Source of the DNA: Welwitschia mirabilis
Lineage: Eukaryota; Gnetophyta; Gnetopsida; Welwitschiales
Reading direction: 5' to 3'
Assembly: GCA_051453625.1 (NCBI GenBank)
Contig: JBOZIK010000001.1
Span: 5,462,695 to 5,526,694, forward strand
Length of the DNA: 64,000 nt
Shown here piece by piece: positions 23,463-33,376 of this stretch. The position numbers were made by a program, and so were the translations under genes. The notes beneath the pieces are model-generated. The model ran no database searches. It had not been told where the DNA came from and was given only the letters and a program-made list of their open reading frames with translations. Numbering within the stretch: the first letter of the stretch is position 1; each line of letters opens with the position of its first letter.

Positions 23463-24763
23463 TGTTAAATTATGTATTACCAGTTAATGTCAAACTAATG
23501 TTTTTTGTGAAAGGAAATTTGTATATCTTTGTGTAGAAAATATTGATTACTTGCAAGTAAAACTATAAATCTATGAATATTACATTTTAATCACTAAACT
23601 GTGTTAAGTTTTATTACCCTCTTAAGGGATTAATTGGACTCTATGGGATTGATCACACTTGGAGTGAACTCTCAAAATTGAACTAAATTTTAACTAAACT
23701 TTCAAGGAGTTGAGTGGATCTATAAACTTGAGAATAAGTACTCTTAAACCAATTGTCAAGGGGTTGACTAGACCTATGAGGGATCAACTAAAACTAGGCA
23801 CTGTGTACTTCATATACTTAAATCGATCATCAAGGATTGACCAGATACCTAAGGGGTTGACTGAACTTGATGCAGAAAACTAGGTTAGATTTTTATTAAG
23901 ATAGTGCATGCAACTAGACAGATATGCAGATGAACAAATGAGTGGTTGATTAAACCCTAAGGGATCAACTAGAAATGGAACTTTAGAAACAAGAATGATT
24001 AAAAAATTTATTCAGGAACTCTATTTAAGTTANNNNNNNNNNNNNNNNNNNNNNNNNNNNNNNNNNNNNNNNNNNNNNNNNNNNNNNNNNNNNNNNNNNN
24101 NNNNNNNNNNNNNNNNNNNNNNNNNNNNNNNNNNNNNNNNNNNNNNNNNNNNNNNNNNNNNNNNNNNNNNNNNNNNNNNNNNNNNNNNNNNNNNNNNNNN
24201 NNNNNNNNNNNNNNNNNNNNNNNNNNNNNNNNNNNNNGAATCTTGGTGATTGATCTTTGTACTCCATTATTCATAGATTGTATCATTTTTAGGAGAAGAG
24301 CTTAATCATTTTCATTAAGCCAAAGAATAAGTGATATTAATGCACTTGGGCATTCTATCATAACTACCACATTTTTTGAAAATTGAGAATTAGCCTACAA
24401 AATTTTATTTGAAAAGATTGAAACTTATTATACGAAAGTCCATTTGAAAAAGTTAAGACTTGGCCTATAAAAGTCCATTTTTAAAGGTTAAAAGTTAACC
24501 TGTAACACCTAAAAGAGTTAATGGAGATCTAAATTAGGCTTTATGATAAGCTAATCATCAAGAGTGGAGTAGGCAATTTTCCAAACCACTATAAGACTCA
24601 TGTGCATATGATCAATATTTTCATGCTTTATATTATTTTCATTTTTTTAGAATACCTTTAGTTTTTATTCATAAGTATTTTAGTGATTCATTTAAATCAA
24701 GTTTATATCATAATTTTTCAAGAAAATTATTCACTCTTCCCCTCTAGGATTCTTCATTCCACA
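23463..24763 (+). repeat. Copia-2 5' LTR (contains a 205-N gap)
   Basis: It starts tgttaaattatgtattacca and ends cattccaca just before the primer-binding site tttggtattaga. It shares with the 3' LTR the segments aatattgattacttg, ttaccctcttaagggattaa and atttgaaaag-ttgagacttag-like repeats. The U3 repeats with gatc/tcgac-like cores are more decayed than in Copia-1. Confidence 0.85.
24033..24237. other. assembly gap (205 N) in the Copia-2 5' LTR
   Basis: Alignment with the 3' LTR (about 27440-27680) predicts ordinary LTR sequence here. Confidence 0.95.
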
Positions 24764-24778
24764 TTTGGTATTAGATAT
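24764..24778 (+). promoter_or_regulatory. Copia-2 primer-binding site
   Basis: tttggtattagatataa directly follows the LTR and corresponds to the tRNA-Met site of Copia-1 (tttggtattagagtagg). Confidence 0.8.
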
Positions 24779-24829
24779 AAGTTGATCTTGTATTTAGATT
24801 TTAATCAGTCTAGATTTTAGAACTTGAAA

Positions 24830-26110
24830 ATGAGTAATCCCTTTGATGGATTCTCCACTAGTCATCCACCTTTGTTCGATGGGTCAAATTATGCCTATTA
24901 GAAAGCCAGAATGAAAATATCCCTTAGATTCCTAGATGAGATATTGAAGAGCTTATTTATAAAGGTTATACTTTGCCTACATTAATATAAATCAATGTAA
25001 ATGGTAATACCATTCTAGTTGCCATAACCTAAGATTAACAGACTGCCCTAGTTAAAACCAAATTCACCATAAACACCCATGCTCTTAATGCTATATTCTG
25101 TGTAGTTTGTACAGATGAATTTAAGTGAATTGTAAATTATACTTATGCAAAGAAAACATGGGATATTCTTAAAGTTACTCATAAAGAAACTTTCACTATA
25201 AAGCAAGACAAGCTTCAAATGCTTATCTTTAGATTTAAAGATATTCATATAGACAAGGAGAATACCTTATAGGAGTTATTTACTAGACTTATTAAAATTG
25301 TTAGCTTCATGACAAGTATAGATAAACATTTAGATGAAGCAAAAGTTGTCAAAAAGTGCTAATATCTCTTTCAAAGATATTTAAACCTAAAGTTACAGTA
25401 ATCAAGGAAAGTAAAAATATCAATACAATGGCACTAGAAGATCCTCAAGTTAATTTGCAAACATATGAATTAAAATTTACTAAAGATAAGAAAAAAGGTA
25501 TTACTTTGAAGTATGTATAGGAAAGATATAGGTCTAAGAAGTCAAATGAATAACTAAATGATGATGAGGTTTCTTTCATACGAAGGTTTAAGAAATTTTG
25601 GCACAGAAGGAAAAAGGAAGGTAAGCCAAGTAGAATTACAAAATAGGACACCCAAAGTACAAGAAGAAGTAAGACAAAGAAAAATAAATCTAATGTTTCT
25701 ATTAAAAAGGATTTGAACATATGGCTAACGATTATCTAAAAACCAAAAGAGATCATAAAAAATCAAAGAATTCTTCATTTGTTACAACATGGGATAATGT
25801 GGATGAGGATAATAATAGTAGTTTGGATCAAGAATCAGATGGAGATAAAAGACTATATTTCATGGTAATTATGCCTTCACTTCAGAACTTATCTAGCACA
25901 TCGAAGCCTAATGATTTGGATATAATTTATGAAGAACAAGATGATCTAGAAGATACTTATTAAGAATTGTATAAAGAATGTGAAAAGTTGGTAAAGTGAA
26001 TAAATCATTTAAATAACATTGTAAAATCTCTAACCAAAGAAAAAAAGGAAATAGAATCAAAGTATAAATTACTCAAATATAATAACTCCAATCTCATATT
26101 AGAGGTAAAA
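24830..26110 (+). pseudogene. Copia-2 gag with coiled-coil tail
   Basis: The ATG at 24830 opens a frame that includes PPLFDGSNYAY, the signature start of plant copia gag (UBN2/DUF4219-like); the next codon is TAG. TYAKKTWDILKVTHKETFTI near 25141 follows the gag domain order. The C-terminal part ATWDNVDEDNNSSLDQESDG-like sequence (open from 25721 to 25963) and the Glu/Lys-rich segment to about 26110 form the acidic and coiled-coil tail typical of SIRE elements. There are frameshifts near 25330-25500 and several stops. Gag forms the particle shell. This copy is non-functional. Confidence 0.82.
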
Positions 26111-26319
26111 GATTTATCTTTTTTTGTTAATAAATTTTTTAGTAACTCTTTAAAATTATAACAAATGCTTGAAGTTTAAAAATCTACTAGTGATAAATTA
26201 GGTATTGGATTCATCCCTTAAAATCCATAAAAAAATAGGTAACTTAGTAAAGTAAGTTCATTTCTAAAGTTACTTGTTATTTTTATGAAAAAATAGAACA
26301 TTTAAAACTTTTATGTACT

Positions 26320-26661
26320 ACTAGAAACTTAATGATATTTTCAAATTTAGTTAGTTCTTTTCCATTTAAATTTATTCATAAAGGAGGTATACCACATAAG
26401 TCCAAAAAGAGTAAGTGGATGAAAGATAATGATTTAAAAAGTCTTTTAACTTATATAGCTTTCAAGATCTCAAATGGCAGTAACTTGTACTTAGAAAGTG
26501 GATGCTCAAAATACACAATGGAAGATAAATTAAATTTCAAACATTTAAGCAACTTTGATGGAGGCTTTAAAAATAATAAAAAAGTAAAGATAAAAGGAAT
26601 GGAAAGCATCAGAGGAGATAATTTATCAAGAATTAATAAAGTGTTATATGTTAATGGTTTA
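26320..26661 (+). pseudogene. Copia-2 protease remnant, cut by a gap
   Basis: The frame (open from 26332) reaches LYLESGCSKYTMEDKLNFKH near 26490. The catalytic triad, D-S-G in the family and in Copia-1, reads E-S-G, so the catalytic aspartate is replaced. SRINKVLYVNGL at 26626-26661 is the conserved end and stops at the gap. Confidence 0.85.
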
Positions 26662-26761
26662 NNNNNNNNNNNNNNNNNNNNNNNNNNNNNNNNNNNNNNN
26701 NNNNNNNNNNNNNNNNNNNNNNNNNNNNNNNNNNNNNNNNNNNNNNNNNNNNNNNNNNNNN
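26662..26761. other. assembly gap (100 N) in Copia-2
   Basis: The gap lies where integrase, RT and RNase H should begin. The sequence after it is already 3' untranslated region, so the missing pol is either a real deletion or hidden in a gap of unknown true size. Confidence 0.95.
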
Positions 26762-26899
26762 TTGTATTTTGCATATTATTGATAATTAACAGGATTGGAT
26801 TTGAACGTGAACTATTGCATAAATACACACCGCAACACATTTCATGAGAGAGATTTTTCTAAATTTCAATATTTTATAATGAAGGAAATGTTTGCCATC

Positions 26900-26916
26900 G
26901 ATGCTAAAGGGGAGGC
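26900..26916 (+). promoter_or_regulatory. Copia-2 polypurine tract
   Basis: atgctaaaggggaggc immediately precedes the 3' LTR start tattagattatg. Confidence 0.75.
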
Positions 26917-28205
26917 TATTAGATTATGTATTATCAATTAATGTGATAATAACATTTTTATGAAGCAAAATTTATGTATCTTGGTGTAAAAAATATTGAT
27001 TACTTGTAAGTCAGAATTTGAAGCTATGAATGTTACATTTTAATCATTGAAATCTATCAAGTCCTATTACCCTCTTAAGGGGTTAACTAGACTTCTAAGA
27101 GGTTAACTGCACTTAGAATAAACTCTTAGAATTAAACTAAATTCAAAGGGGTCAACCAAAATTTAAAGGAGTCGACTAGAGCTATGAACTTGAGAACTAG
27201 TACTCTTAAAATAATTGTTAAGGGGTTGACTAGACCTATGAGAAGCCAACTGGACTTGAGCACTATGTACCTGATATAACTGAACCAATTATCAAGGGAT
27301 TAAATGGATCTAATGTAAAAAACTGGGTTGGATTTTTATCAAGACCAAGTAGGCAATTGGTCAGATATGCAGGTTACCAAATAGGTGGTCGATGAGACCT
27401 TGAGGGATCGACTGGACATGGAGGCATAAGAAACTAGGATGACTAAAAAGCTCACTCAAGTGACCTATTTAAGTCATGGTACTAAGAGAGGTCAGCTAGA
27501 CATTTAAGGGGTCAATTGGTCAGAATGGAAACAAGAATTTTATATTCGTTATATAGTTATTTTGTAGTTGTTGGAAGCACATTTTCAATTGTAATAACTC
27601 TAAAAGCCTTTCATAATAAATAGCCAAGAGGAAAATCACTATAGAAACTTTTGAATATTTTGAATCCTTGGATAAACTATTGAATTTTGATGATTGATTT
27701 TTGTACTCCATTATCCATAGATTGTACCATTTATAGGAGGAAAGCTCTATCATTTTAATTAAGCCAAAGAATAAGTGATATCAGTGCACTTGGATATTCT
27801 ATCATAACTTCTACATTTTCTGATGATTAAGAATTACCCTGCAAAAGTTCATTTGAAAAGATTGAGACTTAGCCAAAAAGAGTTTGTTTAAAAGGATTGA
27901 GACTTAGCCTATAAAAGTCCTTTTAAAAAGGTTAAGACTTAGCCTATAAAAGTTTGTTTGCAAAGGTTATAGGTAAACCTACAATATCTAGAAAAGTTAA
28001 CAGAGATCTGGATTAGGATTAATGATAAGTTGATTATTGAGAGTGGAGTTAGAGGTTTCTCAAACCACTATAAAACTTACATGCATATGATCAGTATTTT
28101 CATTCTTTTTATTATCTTCATTTTTTCAAATACCTTCAGTTTTTATGCACAACTATTTTATTGATTCATTTCAACTAACTTTATATCATGAGTTTATTTG
28201 AATTT
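26917..28205 (+). repeat. Copia-2 3' LTR, 3' end missing
   Basis: It starts tattagattatgtatt (TG changed to TA) and aligns with the 5' LTR up to about 28205 (tttatatcatgagtttattt against tttatatcataatttttcaa). The last roughly 60 bases of the LTR, including the CA end, are absent. Confidence 0.83.
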
Positions 28206-28207
28206 TT

Positions 28208-28322
28208 TAAAGAAATGTATACATTTAGTACTAATGTTGATGTTATTCCATATTTTATGAATTCATGTACAAATGTTTATAAAGATTCTTTTTCATTGTT
28301 GAATGCTTTATGTAATTTTTAT
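28208..28322 (+). repeat. flanking direct repeat B (copy of 23340-23460)
   Basis: It follows directly after the broken 3' LTR of Copia-2 and repeats the sequence that lies upstream of the 5' LTR. It is far too long for a copia target duplication of 5 bp. Confidence 0.8.
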
Positions 28323-29763
28323 TCATCATTTAAATTTTTCATTCACCATTAGGAGCCTTCATACATGTAATACTTTGGAAGATGTCCTAAAAAGTTTTTA
28401 TCTTCTTTTTGTGATTTGAAATTAGTTTTTTCTTTTAGTGTAAAATTTCCTTTTAGAATAAATTTTGGTTCAAAGAAATTAAAAATGCTAAAATAATTTG
28501 TACATAATATCCTTTCATACTTTAAACTACCTAAGAACTTCACCTATATAATCATTATCTTAAATATTTTTAGGTAGGAAATCCTAAATACCACTCACAT
28601 CATTAAAAAAATCATTATTGCCTCAAGAATTTTCATCCATCACTTTTTCTTTTTCACTATCTAATAAATTCCATCAACCATCCTTCCCTTCCATCTATCC
28701 ATGAATTTTTAAAATTAGATCATTCTAGTTTATGACCCTTAATGAAATAAATCATTAAGAAGGGCTCACCTTATCATTGCAAATTAGGTAGAATTTAAGT
28801 TTACTTGTAGTTTTTCAAGACAAGATTTGTCTTGATTAGGATAATGAGCCAATAACCTATTTATGTGAATTAAAAATTATTGAATATAAGAAGGATGATT
28901 AAAAAGAAAATGAAATATCTTATCTTCAGAAACATATTATTTAATGATTAGTAAAAATTACGTTTAGTTACGTACATTAGAACTATTAAAGCTCACTAGA
29001 AATGCAACTCTAATGATTTAATTTATGACATGTTTAACTCCATTAGGGCTATAAACACTTTCTAGACATGCCCATTATCTCCTTCATATAGCAATATGTT
29101 TAACCTTATTGGAAGGAAATGTCATAAAACTAGATGGCTAATTATATTAAGATGCTTAAAAGAAGAAATAAAACATGATTGCAGAAAAGGTGAATGGAAT
29201 AAAAAACATTAAATTAGGAGATGCTTTTATGTTTACATTTCTTTAACTTATGTAGTTGGAGATTTTGCTTAACTAATTTTTAATGACTTGCAGGTTTACT
29301 TAAAGGATTTTATTAATATTATTCCTTTTAAATTTAAAATAAAATTGACAAAAAATTTCAATAAATGTCATCATTAATGTAGGTACTCTATCTTTTAAAT
29401 TTTTGAATAATGGAATTTTCCATTATGTTGCATGTTTAGTATTTTTAATGATTGCATTTTAGTTTAAATCTTGCATTATGCTTTTTCCTAAATATTCATC
29501 AAAATTATTTTCTAGTCATGTAATTAACTTATTCTTAAAAGTCTTATATAAATTTCCTATGTTTGTAACTTTGAGGATAAATTTTAATTTTTATTAGACT
29601 ATATGGCAACTTCTTTTATAGAAATATTTTGGATTTTGATAATCATTAAGACATAATAAAGAATTTTCAAAAATGTCATATCATTTCCTTATTTTCCATT
29701 TTAATTTATTAATTTTTCCATATCACTATTTCTTCATCAATGTAAAATACTAGTTAGAAGGTG
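28323..29763 (+). other. Element-2 3' internal region
   Basis: There is no coding sequence that I can recognise. From about 28700 it aligns with 3105-4384 of the left-end element, for example aatttaagtttactt (3187 and 28793) and attttcaaagatacatc/attttcaaaaatgtcat (about 4267 and 29660). It ends ctagttagaaggtg, the short purine-containing stretch before the LTR in both elements. Confidence 0.65.
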
Positions 29764-31582
29764 TGTTTACATGACAAAATTAACATTCTAAGCAAGTAAA
29801 ATACATGAATTTAGCATAAGGAAAAACATTAAAACACATAGTTTTATGACATATTAATGTTTTTTTTTCTTTTTGTTACTTCTATATAAAATTATGTACT
29901 TCCTTTAACATAAGTAGATATAACATGCTCTTCAAGAAAAATGTGCACAAATAAACCCTCTTTTAACATCAAACATTAGCACCATGAGCTAAGACTACTA
30001 GCGGTGCCATCCTTTTGAGGTAGATCATTGTAAAAATCATGATCCTAGGTTGTGTTAGAGTATTAAATACATTACACTTAAGTTACAAGTTAAAATTAAT
30101 TCAAAATGAATATTCAAAACTAATAACACATGGTGGAAATGCAAGATGATATGTCGTAGTGATTTGTGGTGTAACAAGAATGATCATAATGAAGAAACAT
30201 AACATGATATCCATTGGCAGCATTACTAGTAGTTAGAGAATAGGTCATAATTATGTTTGCATAAGAAAATAAAACAATCTTTTCTTGTGGCTATATGCTA
30301 AATGTTTATAACTTTTCCCTTAAGTAACTATCAAATGTAATCCCTCTTATGTAACTGCCTACTAACCTCACCTAATTTAATCTTGATGAAGCTATTCCAA
30401 GCCTTCCCTCATCTATAAAAGTACTTGATAGCCCATTATGAATATTTTTTTTATTAACTCAAAATGGGAAATACTTTGAGGCTAAGATGTCATGGCGTTA
30501 TAATCATCTTTCTTTGGAGAAGAATGATTTAAGGCTAGTTAAGGAGTTCTTCTTCTTCTTCATCTCCTCCATTTGATGTAATATATGATTTATTTCGGTT
30601 TTAATAAAAGAATTGATTCAAACACTTTCATTATTAAAGTACAATTTGTANNNNNNNNNNNNNNNNNNNNNNNNNNNNNNNNNNNNNNNNNNNNNNNNNN
30701 NNNNNNNNNNNNNNNNNNNNNNNNNNNNNNNNNNNNNNNNNNNNNNNNNNNNNNNNNNNNNNNNNNNNNNNNNNNNNNNNNNNNNNNNNNNNNNNNNNNN
30801 NNNNNNNNNNNNNNNNNNNNNNNNNNNNNNNNNNNNNNNNNNNNNNNNNNNNNNNNNNNNNNNNNNNNNNNNNNNNNNNNNNNNNNNNNNNNNNNNNNNN
30901 NNNNNNNNNNNNNNNNNNNNNNNNNNNNNNNNNNNNNNNNNNNNNNNNNNNNNNNNNNNNNNNNNNNNNNNNNNNNNNNNNNNNNNNNNNNNNNNNNNNN
31001 NNNNNNNNNNNNNNNNNNNNNNNNNNNNNNNNNNNNNNNNNNNNNNNNNNNNNNNNNNNNNNNNNNNNNNNNNNNNNNNNNNNNNNNNNNGTTTTAATAA
31101 AAGAATTGATTCAAACACTTTCATTATTAAAGTACAATTTGTATTAGCAATATTTAGGTAGGACCATTTCTAAAATTATTTTAAATTCTTTCATTATTAG
31201 TGCACATTCATTTGGCATTAGTAACATTTAGGTAAGGCTAATTCTAAGTTGGTTTCATTCTTTCATTGTTATTGCATAATAAGTTGACATTAATAATTTT
31301 TAAATGAAGCTTACTTAATTATTAAGTACAAGATATGGGACTCATTAGAGTAGAAATGGAGAGATGGGTAAATCAATTAGATCCTTGGATCATTTTTCTT
31401 CCCTTATGTTATCAATCAAAGATTACTTTCATTCTCAACATTTTCTTTTCTTTTCTTTGAGCTTTTTGTTGCAAGTTAGAATTTCATGTCTTTTAATTAT
31501 GTTACCTTATATATCCCTATGAAAGAATGATAATTAAGTGAAAAATTAGTTTAAAATCTAGATTGCTACAAATCTATGATCA
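29764..31582 (+). repeat. Element-2 3' LTR (contains a 440-N gap)
   Basis: It starts tgtttacatgacaaaattaa and ends aatctatgatca. After removing the 440 N and one copy of the 53-bp sequence repeated on both sides of the gap, its length is 1326 bp, against 1319 bp for the 5' LTR. The host integrase resumes directly after the atagc target copy. Confidence 0.9.
30651..31090. other. assembly gap (440 N), probably empty
   Basis: The 53 bases at 30598-30650 are identical to 31091-31143, each abutting the gap. Together with the LTR length match this indicates overlapping contig ends and no missing sequence. Confidence 0.93.
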
Positions 31583-31587
31583 ATAGC

Positions 31588-32100
31588 ATTAGTAGAAGAA
31601 ATGAAATGTCTGTTAAACATATCATTATTTATGACCTTTTAGTGTTTGAGGTATTGATTTCATTGGACCATTTCCACCCTCCTTTAGTAATTTTTACATT
31701 TTTATTTATGTGGATTATGTTTTTAAATGAGTAGAAGCTAAATCTTGTAAAAATTATGATGCTAATGCTATTGTTATATTTATGAAATATTATGTTATAT
31801 CGCATTTTGATCATCCTAAGATAATCACTAGTGATCAAGTGATCCATTTTTGCAATAAAATCTTTAGAAACCTTATTCTTAAATGTGATATCACTTATAT
31901 AGTAAGTACTTATCATTCTCAAATTAATAATTAAGCTAAAGTAACTAATCATGAGCTTATTAGAATTCTTTGAAAAATAGTTAGTTTTAATAGAAAATAT
32001 TGGTTACTAAAATTATTTGATGTGCTAGGGAATTATGGTATTAGTTTTAAAACTCCCATTAACATGAATCCTTTCAAACTTATTTATGATAAATAATGTC
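31588..32100 (+). pseudogene. Gypsy-1 integrase core remnant
   Basis: After the Element-2 target site the frame reads ISRRNEMSVK and then, with shifts, a region fitting the W-G-I-D-F-M-G-P-F and Y-I-L-V-A-V-D-Y-V motifs (31640-31725). DHPKIITSDQVIHFCNKIF (about 31811-31867) is the second catalytic block, with the S-D-Q-G motif as S-D-Q-V. Sequence near 31905-31950 fits the H-P-Q-T-N-G-Q block containing the catalytic Glu helix. It would catalyse strand transfer into host DNA. Confidence 0.85.
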
Positions 32101-32502
32101 TACTTCCTATTAAGATATAACATCAAGATTTTGATGCTATTTATAAAATTAATCTTGATTTTAAAAATGTGTCAATAATAGATTAGGTCAATTGAATAAA
32201 ATAGATGAAATAAAATTAAGTACTTATGATAATCAGGTTCTTGCTAAAAATAAATGAAATATTATCATGATCAAATCATTCTTAGAAAAACATTCCATAT
32301 AGGCAATAATTTTTTACTTTTTAATTCTTATTTTTATTTATTTTCTAGAAATATAAAATCTAAATGGGAAGGTTCCTTTGTTTTTATTCTTCTATTCCTT
32401 TTTAGGACTATTAATATTTCAAATCCTAAAAGTGGTAATGTTCAATTTTTAAATGGATCTAAGCTCAAGTTATTTAATGATAAAAATTTAAGTGGGTTTT
32501 AG
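32101..32502 (+). pseudogene. Gypsy-1 integrase C-terminal domain
   Basis: An open stretch of 82 codons (32254-32502) reads KYYHDQIILRKTFHIGNNFL, then FSRNIKSKWEGSFVFILLF and SGNVQFLNGSKLKLF. This matches the Athila/Tat integrase tail, in which a basic Y-H-D-x-x-I segment precedes F-x-L-F-x-x-K-L-x-S-K-W-x-G-P-F. It ends with a stop at 32500. This is the best-preserved part of Gypsy-1. Confidence 0.85.
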
Positions 32503-33362
32503 ATCTATTTTGATTTATCTTTTACATGTAAATTTAATAAAATATAAAAGACCAAAACTTAGAAATGTTAAAGTTTCTTTCTTTTTCTTAAAATTTTTAA
32601 AAATAGTATTAATTTTTTGGATAATGAAATAAGAGTTAGAGGTCTCCTTTGGTCATATTCAGAAGGGCTTTAAGCTTTGCAAAGGACCTACTTCTATTTA
32701 TTTTTTAAAAATTATTAATGCTAAAATATTTCACCTTTCTTTTTAAATTTTATTTTTTACCTATCTTATTATAGCTAAGCTCGGTATTTTTCACCAAAAA
32801 TCTTAAATTTTAATTTAAGTTAGGGGGTATAACTAGTTATTTTCTAAATTTTAAATCTCCATCTTTGTCAATATTTTGTATTTAATGATTAACCAATTTT
32901 TATATGATAGAGTATGTATTTCACATGTGAAATCTATGAGATTCATTGTCTTATGTAACATTTTTTCTTTTCTTTTTGCATTTGAATAAAACTTAATAAA
33001 ATTTTAGCTTTAATTTTTCTTAGGTAAAATGTTAAAGTTTCTAATATGTCTATATTTATTTATTATTTCCTATGATATAAATACATTATTATCCTTTTAT
33101 TATTATTGATAACAGTATTTTATATGTTTTATTATTCATAGGATTAACATTCAGATCCATAATCATCCACTTGAGCTACATACATCTTAATTATTAATCC
33201 ACAAGGTTTATTACATGATGTAGTTCCATATCATTAGGTAAATGATGAATGTCATTATATTTTCTAATAATAGGTCTAATACCACATCTTGTGAATGAAC
33301 CTCTTGATTATTAGTAGGCTTCATTCCTCTTATCATTATCATTCACATAAGACATATAAGAA

Positions 33363-33376
33363 GACTAGATGGGGGG
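33363..33376 (+). promoter_or_regulatory. candidate polypurine tract of Gypsy-1
   Basis: gactagatgggggg is followed directly by TG. It lies about 860 bp after the integrase stop, a usual distance for Athila elements. Confidence 0.45.

Larger units (their letters stand above)
23463..28205 (+). mobile_element. Copia-2: internally deleted SIRE/Maximus-like copia element
   Basis: It has a 5' LTR, tRNA-Met primer-binding site, gag, coiled coil and protease start, then a 100-N gap, then a short 3' untranslated segment, polypurine tract and 3' LTR. Integrase, RT and RNase H are missing. LTR sequence and gag are related to Copia-1 but clearly diverged from it. The 3' LTR lacks its last 60 or so bases and runs into repeat B instead of a target duplication. 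It lies inside Element-2, so it is younger than that insertion. Confidence 0.85.
20133..31582 (+). mobile_element. Element-2: non-autonomous Athila-like LTR element, itself interrupted by Copia-2
   Basis: The two LTRs (20133-21451 and 29764-31582) align along their whole length and flank a primer-binding site and an internal region with no recognisable RT, RNase H or integrase. Once Copia-2 (about 4.7 kb) is removed, the internal region is only about 3.5 kb, too short for gag-pol. LTR sequence and primer-binding site match the Athila group, and the 3' internal part matches the left-end element. It sits in the integrase of Gypsy-1. This looks like a deletion derivative mobilised in trans by autonomous relatives; that is inference. 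Confidence 0.82.
8290..32502 (+). mobile_element. Gypsy-1: decayed Athila/Tat-like Ty3/gypsy element, split by two nested insertions
   Basis: The polyprotein order is gag (about 8380-9100), protease (9770-10320), reverse transcriptase (10580-11551), RNase H (19345-19640), integrase zinc finger (19980-20132), integrase core (31588-32100) and C-terminal domain (32101-32502). Copia-1 separates RT from RNase H, and Element-2 splits the integrase between the zinc finger and the core. Without these insertions the coding span is close to 5 kb, the usual gag-pol size of the group. The frames contain many stops and some frameshifts, and the RT active site is lost, so the element is dead. Its LTRs are not firmly placed; candidates are the repeat pair around 7480-7960 and 35800-40330. 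Confidence 0.85.

Noticed and set aside
30585-31161. Open frames of 168-182 codons on both strands
   Set aside because: They consist almost entirely of N and cross an assembly gap that appears to be false.
31629-31952. 107-codon minus-strand frame
   Set aside because: It is a shadow of the Gypsy-1 integrase core, whose plus-strand blocks match the family.
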